Shown in pieces: positions 1 to 5,683 of a DNA stretch of 7,259 nucleotides; position 1 is the first letter of the stretch; every line of letters starts with the position of its first letter. This stretch comes from an uncultured Collinsella sp. (lineage in GTDB: Bacteria > Actinomycetota > Coriobacteriia > Coriobacteriales > Coriobacteriaceae). The notes below the pieces were generated by a model. The model was not told where the DNA came from and ran no database searches. It saw only the letters and a program-made list of their open reading frames with translations. The translations under genes and the position numbers were made by a program. The stretch lies in assembly GCA_905197665.1 (NCBI GenBank), contig CAJJZP010000034.1, positions 1-7,259 on the forward strand, in the 5' to 3' direction.

Positions 1-203
1 CCCGCGGCGTGACCGGCGACACCGACATCAACATCATCGACACCGCCGAGTTCGCGATCCCCGGCCTTGACGACGAGTTCCGCGTCATCGTGTCTCCGTG
101 GATTCTGACGGTGCTCGTGACCGACCGCCTGGCTCGCTACTACGAGACGGTCACCAAGCACAACCTCAAGTATCGCCGCTACTATCACCAGTTCGACTAC
201 TAA
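1..203 (+). CDS. C-terminal fragment of a SIS-domain sugar-phosphate protein (FrlB/GfrE/GfrF-like deglycase or isomerase), 5' end cut off
   Basis: The frame is open from base 3 to the TAA at 201-203 and encodes the last 67 or so residues. The fragment ends in an aromatic- and arginine-rich tail, YRRYYHQFDY, preceded by a helix containing LARYYETVTKHN. SIS-domain sugar-phosphate enzymes of the FrlB/AgaS type commonly end this way; E. coli fructoselysine-6-phosphate deglycase ends in a comparable ERRYY...EY tail. The family are soluble cytoplasmic enzymes that isomerise or deglycate phosphorylated amino sugars or Amadori compounds. The EIIA gene starts 46 nt downstream, so the two are probably in one operon and this enzyme probably acts on the sugar phosphate made by that PTS. 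The catalytic SIS fold is outside the window, so the exact substrate cannot be read. A GTG at base 9 is in frame but is internal, not the true start. Confidence 0.6.
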   Translation, partial: RGVTGDTDINIIDTAEFAIPGLDDEFRVIVSPWILTVLVTDRLARYYETVTKHNLKYRRYYHQFDY

Positions 204-249
204 AGAAAACGGGTGCGGGAACGTGCCGGGCTATTGAGAGGAACACAGA

Positions 250-669
250 ATGAGACAGTACATCATCGCCAGCCATGCGCACTTTGCTACCGGCATCAAG
301 GAGAGCGTCGAGCTGCTCTCGGGCGCTCGCGACAACGTCCACGATCTTTCGATGTTCGTCGATGACCGCATGGACGTGGCCGAGGAGGCCCAAAAACTGC
401 TGGCGGGCATGTCTGCCGACGATGATGTCGTTGTCTGCACCGATCTCTTTGGCGGCAGCGTCAATAACGAGTTCACCAAGATCGTCCAGACGCGTCCCCG
501 CACGTATCTCGTTACCAACATGAACCTTCCTCTGCTCATCCAGCTGCTGTTCTCTGACGAGTCGGCGCCGGTTGAGGAGACGATTCGCGCCATCGTCGCT
601 GCGGACGATACGCGCGTGAAGTTTGTCAACGACCTATTGGTCGATGACGACGAGGAAGAAGAGTTCTAA
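250..669 (+). CDS. PTS mannose/fructose/sorbose-family EIIA component
   Basis: This 139-residue cytoplasmic protein accepts phosphate from HPr and passes it to EIIB. The N-terminus has a beta-strand then SHAHFATG (residues 8-15). His9 aligns with the phosphorylated histidine of the ManX-type IIA domain (the GTHG region), and His11 is an extra neighbouring histidine. The second family motif, TDLFGGS (residues 64-70) followed by NNE, is present. The length suits a stand-alone IIA domain rather than a fused IIAB. The ATG at 250 is preceded by GAGAGGAA at 236-243, a good Shine-Dalgarno sequence. It lies 46 nt after the SIS gene and 57 nt before EIIB. An oddity is the highly acidic C-terminus, DDDEEEEF, which is echoed at the end of both EIIC proteins here. 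The family assignment is secure; the sugar is not determinable. Confidence 0.93.
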   Translation: MRQYIIASHAHFATGIKESVELLSGARDNVHDLSMFVDDRMDVAEEAQKLLAGMSADDDVVVCTDLFGGSVNNEFTKIVQTRPRTYLVTNMNLPLLIQLLFSDESAPVEETIRAIVAADDTRVKFVNDLLVDDDEEEEF

Positions 670-726
670 TCCGCAGCACCTATTGACATGCCGTAAGACG
701 GCGTAAGACCTTTGGGGGGTCACATT

Positions 727-1209
727 ATGATTCAGCTACTTCGCGTTGACCATCGCCTGCTTCATGGCCAGGTCGCAGTTTCCTGGGTTCAGGGCCTCGG
801 CTCCAACTGCATTTTCTGCGTGGGCGATAAGGTCGCCAACGACCCGGTGTGGAAGACGACGCTCAAGATGGGCAAGCCTGCCGGCTGCAAGCTCGTCATC
901 AAAGATATGGAGCATGCCATCGAAGCTATCAACTCGGGCGTGACCGACAAGTACAAGATGATTATCTGTGTCGCCACTATCGCTGAGGCAAAGCAGCTTG
1001 TTGAGGGCTGCCCGCAGATCAAGTCGGTCAACCTGGGCAACACCAAGCCCAAGGACGAGAAGCGCCCCGATGCTCGTCAGGTCTCTCGTCAGATCTTCCT
1101 GACCGCGGCCGAGGAAGCCGATGTGCGCGAGATGCTGGATCGTGGCGTTGAGGTCGAGATTCGACCCCTGGCCGATGACCCCAAGATTGACTGCGCCAGC
1201 GTGCTCTAG
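727..1209 (+). CDS. PTS mannose/fructose/sorbose-family EIIB component
   Basis: This 160-residue cytoplasmic phosphocarrier transfers phosphate from EIIA to the incoming sugar at the EIIC/EIID channel. The N-terminal signature RVDHRLLHGQV (residues 6-16) is diagnostic of the IIB-Man/Sor family, and His13 in HGQV is the expected phosphorylation site. The remainder has the usual alternating strand/helix pattern, including an SVNLGNTKP segment followed by a conserved-looking charged loop. The ATG at 727 was chosen because the first strand and the phosphohistidine then fall at normal positions and a G-rich Shine-Dalgarno sequence (714-719) sits 7 nt upstream. A TTG at 712 would add five residues but would overlap that site. 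It is followed by a 60-nt gap with a stable hairpin before EIIC. It is the only EIIB in the window and could serve both EIIC/EIID pairs. Confidence 0.94.
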   Translation: MIQLLRVDHRLLHGQVAVSWVQGLGSNCIFCVGDKVANDPVWKTTLKMGKPAGCKLVIKDMEHAIEAINSGVTDKYKMIICVATIAEAKQLVEGCPQIKSVNLGNTKPKDEKRPDARQVSRQIFLTAAEEADVREMLDRGVEVEIRPLADDPKIDCASVL

Positions 1210-1220
1210 GCGTTCAATTT

Positions 1221-1242
1221 CGAAGAGCCTGCGGGTTCTTCG
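1221..1242 (+). other. Intercistronic RNA hairpin between EIIB and EIIC
   Basis: CGAAGAGCC (1221-1229) pairs with GGTTCTTCG (1234-1242), giving a 9-bp stem with one G-U pair and a TGCG tetraloop. No T-run follows, so it is not a standard intrinsic terminator. It lies in the 60-nt gap just upstream of the EIIC ribosome binding site (GGAAAGGGGG, 1256-1265). Possible roles are an mRNA processing or stability boundary that sets different levels of the soluble (EIIA/EIIB) and membrane (EIIC/EIID) subunits. The pairing is seen directly; the role is inferred. Confidence 0.55.
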
Positions 1243-1269
1243 TAGTGTCCTATATGGAAAGGGGGATGT

Positions 1270-2043
1270 ATGCTTACCCAAGCAATCCTCATCGGACTTA
1301 TCGCCGCATTTGGTAAGTTCGACTACCAGCTCGGTACGCTCTACGCGTTCCGCCCCATCGTCCTGTGCCCGCTCGTGGGCCTGGTCCTGGGGGACCTGCA
1401 GTCCGGCCTCGCGATCGGTGCGAGCCTGGAGCTGCTGTTCATGGGCTCGATCTCCATCGGCGCCTACGTGCCGCCTGATGAGACGATCGGCGGCGTGCTT
1501 GCCTGTGCCTTCGCTATCCAGCTGGGCCAGAGCACCGAGGCAGCCATCGCGCTTGCCATGCCCATCGCCACGCTGTGCCTTGCCATCAAGAACATCCTCA
1601 ACGCCGCCCTGCCGATCCTGGTTGACCGCGCTGATGTCTTCTCCGGCCAGGGCAACCTTAAGGGTGTCTATGCGATGCACTTCCTGATCGGTTCCACCGG
1701 TGTCATCATGGCGTTCCTGCTGTGCTCGCTGTCGTTCTATCTGGGCGCTGACGCCATCCAGGGCATGCTCGACTTCATCCCGCCCTTTGTCCTTGCCGGC
1801 TTTGGCGTTGCCGCCAACATCCTGCCGGCCATGGGCTTCGCCATGCTCGGCCGCCTGGTGCTCACCAAGCAGCTCGTGCCCTTCTACTTCCTGGGCTTCC
1901 TGCTGTGCTCCTACGCCAACGTGCCCGTCCTGGGCGTCGCCCTGATCGCCATCATCATCGGCATCGACAAGTTCGACCTGCTCGGCCTGGGCGGAGCCCA
2001 GCCCCAGCTCTCCGCGGAAGGGGATGAGGACGATGACTTCTAG
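1270..2043 (+). CDS. PTS mannose/fructose/sorbose-family EIIC component, copy 1
   Basis: This 257-residue integral membrane subunit forms the sugar channel together with EIID. It is hydrophobic throughout. It carries the family's N-terminal region rich in Gly and small residues (YQLGTLYAFRPIVLCPLVGL, residues 19-38) and the signature GAYVPPDETIGG (residues 64-75) followed by ACAFAIQLG. The ATG at 1270 is preceded by GGAAAGGGGG (1256-1265). The C-terminus is an acidic tail, EGDEDDDF, whose codons also supply the Shine-Dalgarno region of EIID; the two genes overlap by 20 nt (11 nt if EIID starts at 2033). Residues 179-257 are identical, protein and DNA, to EIIC copy 2 (4062-4835). Residues 1-178 differ at about 45 positions, mostly after residue 100. 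The family call is secure; substrate specificity cannot be read from sequence. Confidence 0.94.
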   Translation: MLTQAILIGLIAAFGKFDYQLGTLYAFRPIVLCPLVGLVLGDLQSGLAIGASLELLFMGSISIGAYVPPDETIGGVLACAFAIQLGQSTEAAIALAMPIATLCLAIKNILNAALPILVDRADVFSGQGNLKGVYAMHFLIGSTGVIMAFLLCSLSFYLGADAIQGMLDFIPPFVLAGFGVAANILPAMGFAMLGRLVLTKQLVPFYFLGFLLCSYANVPVLGVALIAIIIGIDKFDLLGLGGAQPQLSAEGDEDDDF

Positions 2044-2866
2044 TCCCGAGAACAAGATCACGCGCTCCGACCTCGTCAAGAGCGCCGTCAACACCGGCGC
2101 CCTGGGCATGGAGTTCTCCTGGACCTACTACAAGCAGATGAACATCGCCTTCTGCCTGATGGTCGCCAACATGCTCAAGAAGATCTACGCCGGCCGCCCC
2201 GACGACTACGCCGAGGCCCTGCACCGCCACTGCGCGTTCTTCAACATCACCGTGCAGTTCGCCCCGTTCGTCGGCGGCATCGCGATGGCCATGGAGGAGA
2301 AGGTCGCCCGCGGCGAGATCGAGCCCGAGAGCGTCAACGACGTCAAGGCCGCCCTCATGGGCCCGCTGTCCGGCATCGGCGACTCCATCTTCCTGTCGAC
2401 GCTGCGCGTGGTCGCCGCCGCGGTGGGCATCAGCCTGTGCCAGGCCGGCAACCCCTTCGGCCCCATCGCCTTCCTGCTCATCTACAACGTCCCCGGCTTC
2501 GCGCTGCGCGTCTGGGGCGCCGTCAAGGGCTACGAGCTGGGCGTGGGCTTCCTGGACGAGGCCCAGAGGACCGGCCTCATGCAGAAGATCATGACCTGCG
2601 TGGGCATCGTGGGCGTCATGGTCGTGGGCGCCATGTGCAAGGACATGTTCTGGGCCAGCATCCCGGTGGCCATCGGCTCGGGCGAGGACGCCCAGACCCT
2701 CCAGGACATCCTGGACGGCATCATGCCCGGCATGCTCGGCATGCTCGCCTTCTGGCTGTACTACTGGCTGCTGTCCAAGAAGATCAACCCCATGGTGCTG
2801 ATCGTGGCCACCATGGTCGTGGGCATCGTCGGCGCGTTCTTCGGCGTGCTGGCGTAAGGGCCCGGC
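1804..2866 (+). repeat. 1063-bp perfect direct repeat, copy 1 (EIIC 3' part plus all of EIID)
   Basis: Comparing line by line with 4596-5658 (offset 2792) I find no mismatch. The left edge is abrupt: codon 178 of EIIC differs (Phe/Cys) and codon 179 starts the identity exactly at 1804. The right edge lies 9 nt past the EIID stop, after GGGCCCGGC, and before either terminator. Codons in the repeat almost all end in G or C, more so than in the DMT and MFS genes. No terminal inverted repeats or transposase accompany it, so segmental duplication or gene conversion is more likely than an insertion sequence. Confidence 0.95.
2024..2857 (+). CDS. PTS mannose/fructose/sorbose-family EIID component, copy 1
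   Basis: This 277-residue membrane partner of EIIC belongs to the ManZ family. The N-terminal cytoplasmic segment ITRSDLVKS (residues 12-20) leads into GMEFSWTYYKQMNIAF, matching the usual family region where the protein meets EIIC. The signature LMGPLSGIGDS (residues 111-121) is followed by several membrane helices, and the chain ends in a hydrophobic helix GIVGAFFGVLA. The length is typical. Two starts are possible: ATG 2024 (Shine-Dalgarno GGAAGGGG very close upstream) or ATG 2033 (GAGG at 2026-2029, or AAGGGG 9 nt away), giving 277 or 274 residues; either overlaps the EIIC stop, implying translational coupling. The protein is identical to that at 4816-5649. A terminator follows at 2888-2920. 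Confidence 0.94.
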   Translation: MRTMTSSPENKITRSDLVKSAVNTGALGMEFSWTYYKQMNIAFCLMVANMLKKIYAGRPDDYAEALHRHCAFFNITVQFAPFVGGIAMAMEEKVARGEIEPESVNDVKAALMGPLSGIGDSIFLSTLRVVAAAVGISLCQAGNPFGPIAFLLIYNVPGFALRVWGAVKGYELGVGFLDEAQRTGLMQKIMTCVGIVGVMVVGAMCKDMFWASIPVAIGSGEDAQTLQDILDGIMPGMLGMLAFWLYYWLLSKKINPMVLIVATMVVGIVGAFFGVLA

Positions 2867-2887
2867 CTATTATTTGCCCCCAAGGGA

Positions 2888-2920
2888 AACGGCGACCCAT
2901 TGCGGTCGCCGTTTTTTATT
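2888..2920 (+). terminator. Rho-independent terminator after the first EIIC/EIID pair
   Basis: AACGGCGACC (2888-2897) pairs perfectly with GGTCGCCGTT (2904-2913) across a 6-nt loop, and the transcript then runs through six T (2912-2917) and ATT. This is a textbook intrinsic terminator, 30 nt after the EIID stop. It separates the PTS operon from the DMT-family gene at 2946. Confidence 0.92.
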
Positions 2921-2945
2921 ACCGAAAGCTAGCTGGAGGTGCTTC

Positions 2946-3836
2946 GTGATTCGATCTGACAATCCACCCGATAATGGCGTGAGCGGGGCGATCTATCTAT
3001 TTGGCACGGCGCTCTTGTGGAGCTTTATCGGCATCCTCGTTCACGCCAATTCGCAGTCAGCTCTATTGATCGGTGCCGTCACGGCAATATTTATGGCGCT
3101 CTTTATTCTGCTCGTCGGCAGGCCTGTCCTCCGCGTCAGCCGTCTTATTGTCCTTGTGGCCGTTTGCAACTTCGTGACGGGCACCACGTTTAACTTTGCC
3201 AACCAGCTCACGACGGTCGGCAACGCAATCGTCCTGCAATACACCTCGATGATTTTCGTTATCGTGTATCAATCGCTCGCAACTCACACGTTGCCCCCAC
3301 CTGCGAAGATTGCCTCCGTGGTGGTTGCTTTTACGGGTATGGGACTTTTCTTTTTAGGCGATTTGAGTGCCGAGGGCATGCTCGGCAACCTGCTTGCCGT
3401 CATTTCGGGCGCCACCTTTGGGTTGTGTTTCTTTTTGAACTCTCGCCCCGATGCGTCGCCCATGGTGTCCTCGCTTATCTCCTGCGGTATCTCGATGCTG
3501 CCGATCGTCTATTTTGCCAGCGCCCTAGACTCCGTGAAACCCTTTGAGTGGGGGCTCATGCTGGTGCATGGCCTCCTTTGCAGTGGCCTTGCGAGCGTGC
3601 TGTATGCCAAGGGGATTGCGCGCACCAACGCGTTTGCGGCCAACTTGGTCTGCATGAGCGAGGTCGTGCTCGCCCCCTGCTGGTCGGCGCTCCTCTTTGG
3701 CGAGGTCTTTCACTGGAACGAGTTTTTGGGCGCGGCGATTATCGTTTTGGTAATTGTAGCCAACTTGGCATCCGATGCCTTTGGCGATGGCTTTCTGGTG
3801 GCGCTTGTCCGCCATCGAAACAAGGAACATGCCTGA
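2946..3836 (+). CDS. EamA/DMT-superfamily 10-TM membrane transporter
   Basis: This 296-residue, very hydrophobic protein is built as two homologous halves, as in EamA (DUF6/RhaT-like) transporters of the drug/metabolite superfamily. Each half carries the typical motif near its fourth helix: NAIVLQYTSMIFVIVY in the first half, and NAFAANLVCMSEVVLAPCWS followed by LFGE in the second. The C-terminus is short and basic (RHRNKEH). The GTG at 2946 was chosen because GGAGG (2935-2939) lies 6 nt upstream; an in-frame TTG at 2874 would put the terminator inside the coding sequence. It probably moves a small metabolite across the cytoplasmic membrane; the substrate and direction are not evident. Its codon use is less extreme than that of the neighbouring EIIC/EIID repeat. 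No clear promoter of its own was seen, so readthrough or a weak promoter within 2858-2945 is possible. No convincing + strand terminator follows. Confidence 0.88.
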   Translation: MIRSDNPPDNGVSGAIYLFGTALLWSFIGILVHANSQSALLIGAVTAIFMALFILLVGRPVLRVSRLIVLVAVCNFVTGTTFNFANQLTTVGNAIVLQYTSMIFVIVYQSLATHTLPPPAKIASVVVAFTGMGLFFLGDLSAEGMLGNLLAVISGATFGLCFFLNSRPDASPMVSSLISCGISMLPIVYFASALDSVKPFEWGLMLVHGLLCSGLASVLYAKGIARTNAFAANLVCMSEVVLAPCWSALLFGEVFHWNEFLGAAIIVLVIVANLASDAFGDGFLVALVRHRNKEHA

Positions 3837-3881
3837 TGGGATACGTTTGCCGTTTACGGTAAAAAACACCCCGCTGGGCGA

Positions 3882-3924
3882 GTGGTATTAAATAGTAAGA
3901 ACCTGCATACCTATAATTGGTATC
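3882..3924 (+). promoter_or_regulatory. Promoter of the second EIIC/EIID operon with twin TGGTAT boxes
   Basis: A perfect -10 box TATAAT (3912-3917) is followed at once by TTGGTATC (3917-3924). The box GTGGTATTAA (3882-3891) covers the -35 region, where the sigma hexamer is otherwise poor (TAAATA with 17-nt spacing). The same arrangement, with the same 30-nt distance from GTGGTATT to TATAAT, occurs at 7033-7075. In this copy the -10 is also enclosed by ATACC (3907-3911) and GGTAT (3919-3923), a dyad typical of an operator. TGGTAT half-sites resemble operators of GntR/HutC-type regulators; that family link is inference. The start of transcription should be near 3924. Confidence 0.75.
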
Positions 3925-3933
3925 AAATCATTT

Positions 3934-3968
3934 GTACCTGGCATGGGTGTTAGCAGCACACCAGGTAC
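3934..3968 (+). other. Leader hairpin GTACCTGG/CCAGGTAC
   Basis: GTACCTGG (3934-3941) and CCAGGTAC (3961-3968) are perfect complements around a 19-nt loop, about 10 nt after the predicted transcription start. Within the loop GGTGT (3946-3950) can alternatively pair with ACACC (3958-3962), which would break the outer stem's last two pairs. No T-run follows. It could be an RNA stem or a protein-binding DNA dyad. Confidence 0.5.
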
Positions 3969-3983
3969 GCTTCGAGCCGTGTG

Positions 3984-4060
3984 ATCGAACTCCCGGAATT
4001 GATATCAACAACGCGCGCGACGGGAGTGACGACGGTTCGATATTCCTTATTGGGAGGAAT
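3984..4060 (+). promoter_or_regulatory. Candidate cis-acting RNA leader controlling translation of EIIC copy 2
   Basis: Four segments can pair in mutually exclusive ways. CTCCCGGAAT (3990-3999) can pair through CTCCCG with CGGGAG (4021-4026), extended by ATCGAAC (3984-3990)/GTTCGAT (4035-4041). Its CTCCC can instead pair with GGGAG of the Shine-Dalgarno sequence (4052-4056). ATTCCT (4042-4047) pairs perfectly with AGGAAT (4055-4060), hiding the Shine-Dalgarno sequence; GGAAT (3995-3999) can capture that same ATTCC and free it. This geometry is like a translational switch. It matches no riboswitch class that I recognise. The pairings are seen; the function is inferred. Confidence 0.4.
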
Positions 4061-4061
4061 T

Positions 4062-4835
4062 ATGCTTGTCCAAGCAATCCTCGTTGGCTTAGTCGGAGCG
4101 TTTGGATGCCTCGACTACCAGCTCGGCACCCTCTACGCGTTCCGTCCCATCGTCCTGTGCCCGCTCGTGGGCCTGGTGCTGGGGGACCTGCAGACTGGCC
4201 TTGCCGTTGGCGCCAGCCTTGAGCTGCTGTTCATGGGCTCGATCTCCATCGGCGCTTACGTGCCGCCTAACGAAACCGTCGGCGGCGTGCTCGCCTGCGC
4301 GTTTGCCATCCAGCTCGGCCAGGGTACCGAGACGGCCATCGCGCTCGCCATGCCCATCGCCGTCCTTTCGCTGACGATCGGCAACATTACGAACGCCTTG
4401 TTCCCCGTGTTTGTCGACATGGCAGACAAGTTTGCCCTCAAGGGAAACCTCAAAGGCATCTATGCCGTTCATTGGGGAATTGGAATTTGGGGCTGCGTTG
4501 AGTACTTCTTGCTGTGCGGCGGTGCCTTCTATCTGGGTTCCGACGCCATCCAGGGTCTGCTCGACTTCATCCCGCCCTTCATCATCGACGGTTGCGGCGT
4601 TGCCGCCAACATCCTGCCGGCCATGGGCTTCGCCATGCTCGGCCGCCTGGTGCTCACCAAGCAGCTCGTGCCCTTCTACTTCCTGGGCTTCCTGCTGTGC
4701 TCCTACGCCAACGTGCCCGTCCTGGGCGTCGCCCTGATCGCCATCATCATCGGCATCGACAAGTTCGACCTGCTCGGCCTGGGCGGAGCCCAGCCCCAGC
4801 TCTCCGCGGAAGGGGATGAGGACGATGACTTCTAG
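4062..4835 (+). CDS. PTS mannose/fructose/sorbose-family EIIC component, copy 2
   Basis: This 257-residue membrane channel subunit aligns without gaps to the EIIC at 1270-2043. The signature GAYVPPNETVGG (residues 64-75) and the flanking ACAFAIQLGQ are conserved. Residues 1-178 differ at about 45 positions, concentrated at 100-178, where several changes are drastic: hydrophobic or small residues become Trp, Glu, Tyr or Asp, and Arg or Lys are lost. Residues 179-257, including the acidic EGDEDDDF tail, are identical. The ATG at 4062 was chosen for its Shine-Dalgarno GGGAGG (4052-4057) and for the match to copy 1; an in-frame GTG at 3981 would extend into the structured leader. The gene has its own promoter and 5' leader but no EIIA or EIIB beside it. 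Its different N-terminal two-thirds suggest a changed substrate range or activity (inference). Confidence 0.94.
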   Translation: MLVQAILVGLVGAFGCLDYQLGTLYAFRPIVLCPLVGLVLGDLQTGLAVGASLELLFMGSISIGAYVPPNETVGGVLACAFAIQLGQGTETAIALAMPIAVLSLTIGNITNALFPVFVDMADKFALKGNLKGIYAVHWGIGIWGCVEYFLLCGGAFYLGSDAIQGLLDFIPPFIIDGCGVAANILPAMGFAMLGRLVLTKQLVPFYFLGFLLCSYANVPVLGVALIAIIIGIDKFDLLGLGGAQPQLSAEGDEDDDF

Positions 4836-5658
4836 TCCCGAGAACAAGATCACGCGCTCCGACCTCGTCAAGAGCGCCGTCAACACCGGCGCCCTGGGCA
4901 TGGAGTTCTCCTGGACCTACTACAAGCAGATGAACATCGCCTTCTGCCTGATGGTCGCCAACATGCTCAAGAAGATCTACGCCGGCCGCCCCGACGACTA
5001 CGCCGAGGCCCTGCACCGCCACTGCGCGTTCTTCAACATCACCGTGCAGTTCGCCCCGTTCGTCGGCGGCATCGCGATGGCCATGGAGGAGAAGGTCGCC
5101 CGCGGCGAGATCGAGCCCGAGAGCGTCAACGACGTCAAGGCCGCCCTCATGGGCCCGCTGTCCGGCATCGGCGACTCCATCTTCCTGTCGACGCTGCGCG
5201 TGGTCGCCGCCGCGGTGGGCATCAGCCTGTGCCAGGCCGGCAACCCCTTCGGCCCCATCGCCTTCCTGCTCATCTACAACGTCCCCGGCTTCGCGCTGCG
5301 CGTCTGGGGCGCCGTCAAGGGCTACGAGCTGGGCGTGGGCTTCCTGGACGAGGCCCAGAGGACCGGCCTCATGCAGAAGATCATGACCTGCGTGGGCATC
5401 GTGGGCGTCATGGTCGTGGGCGCCATGTGCAAGGACATGTTCTGGGCCAGCATCCCGGTGGCCATCGGCTCGGGCGAGGACGCCCAGACCCTCCAGGACA
5501 TCCTGGACGGCATCATGCCCGGCATGCTCGGCATGCTCGCCTTCTGGCTGTACTACTGGCTGCTGTCCAAGAAGATCAACCCCATGGTGCTGATCGTGGC
5601 CACCATGGTCGTGGGCATCGTCGGCGCGTTCTTCGGCGTGCTGGCGTAAGGGCCCGGC
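4596..5658 (+). repeat. 1063-bp perfect direct repeat, copy 2
   Basis: This is identical to 1804-2866. The two copies are in the same orientation and separated by 1729 bp that hold the terminator, the DMT gene, the second promoter and leader, and the diverged 5' part of EIIC copy 2. Beyond 5658 the sequences are unrelated: each copy is followed by a different terminator and a different transporter gene. Confidence 0.95.
4816..5649 (+). CDS. PTS mannose/fructose/sorbose-family EIID component, copy 2 (identical to copy 1)
   Basis: This 277-residue EIID is identical in every base and residue to the one at 2024-2857, including LMGPLSGIGDS (residues 111-121), the overlap with the EIIC stop and the alternative start ATG (here 4825). 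With EIIC copy 2 it should form a complete membrane channel. Because no EIIA or EIIB is encoded in this unit, phosphate must come from EIIA/EIIB made elsewhere, most simply from the genes at 250-1209. Absolute identity, with no synonymous change, points to very recent duplication or ongoing gene conversion; an assembly error should also be considered. Confidence 0.93.
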   Translation: MRTMTSSPENKITRSDLVKSAVNTGALGMEFSWTYYKQMNIAFCLMVANMLKKIYAGRPDDYAEALHRHCAFFNITVQFAPFVGGIAMAMEEKVARGEIEPESVNDVKAALMGPLSGIGDSIFLSTLRVVAAAVGISLCQAGNPFGPIAFLLIYNVPGFALRVWGAVKGYELGVGFLDEAQRTGLMQKIMTCVGIVGVMVVGAMCKDMFWASIPVAIGSGEDAQTLQDILDGIMPGMLGMLAFWLYYWLLSKKINPMVLIVATMVVGIVGAFFGVLA

Positions 5659-5683
5659 TGCATAGATTTTCGTTTCAACCTGG

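Noticed and set aside
684..712. TTGACA resembling a -35 box between EIIA and EIIB, with two GTAAGAC repeats and a 5-bp GCCGT/ACGGC stem
   Set aside because: No -10 sequence lies at the right spacing, and the repeats and stem are short enough to be chance inside a 57-nt operon gap.
736..2109. 457-codon open frame on the minus strand across EIIB and EIIC
   Set aside because: It is antisense to genes with clear family motifs. The translation is rich in His, Asp, Gln, Glu and Gly, as expected from antisense reading of G/C-ending codons, and has no recognisable domain.
2874..2945. Upstream TTG extension of the DMT transporter
   Set aside because: It would place a strong intrinsic terminator inside the gene and lacks a ribosome site; the GTG at 2946 has GGAGG at the right distance.
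3862..3888. Possible minus-strand terminator (CACTC/GGGTG stem followed by six T on the minus strand)
   Set aside because: The stem is only 5 bp with a G-U pair and there is no minus-strand gene for it to terminate.
3882..3924. Sigma-54 promoter, as in some gfr/lev-type PTS operons
   Set aside because: There is no GG-N10-GC element at -24/-12; instead there is a perfect TATAAT, and actinobacteria generally lack sigma-54.
1804..5658. Insertion sequence or transposon explaining the duplicated tract
   Set aside because: There are no terminal inverted repeats, target-site duplications or transposase; the left edge falls inside a coding sequence that remains in frame in both copies.
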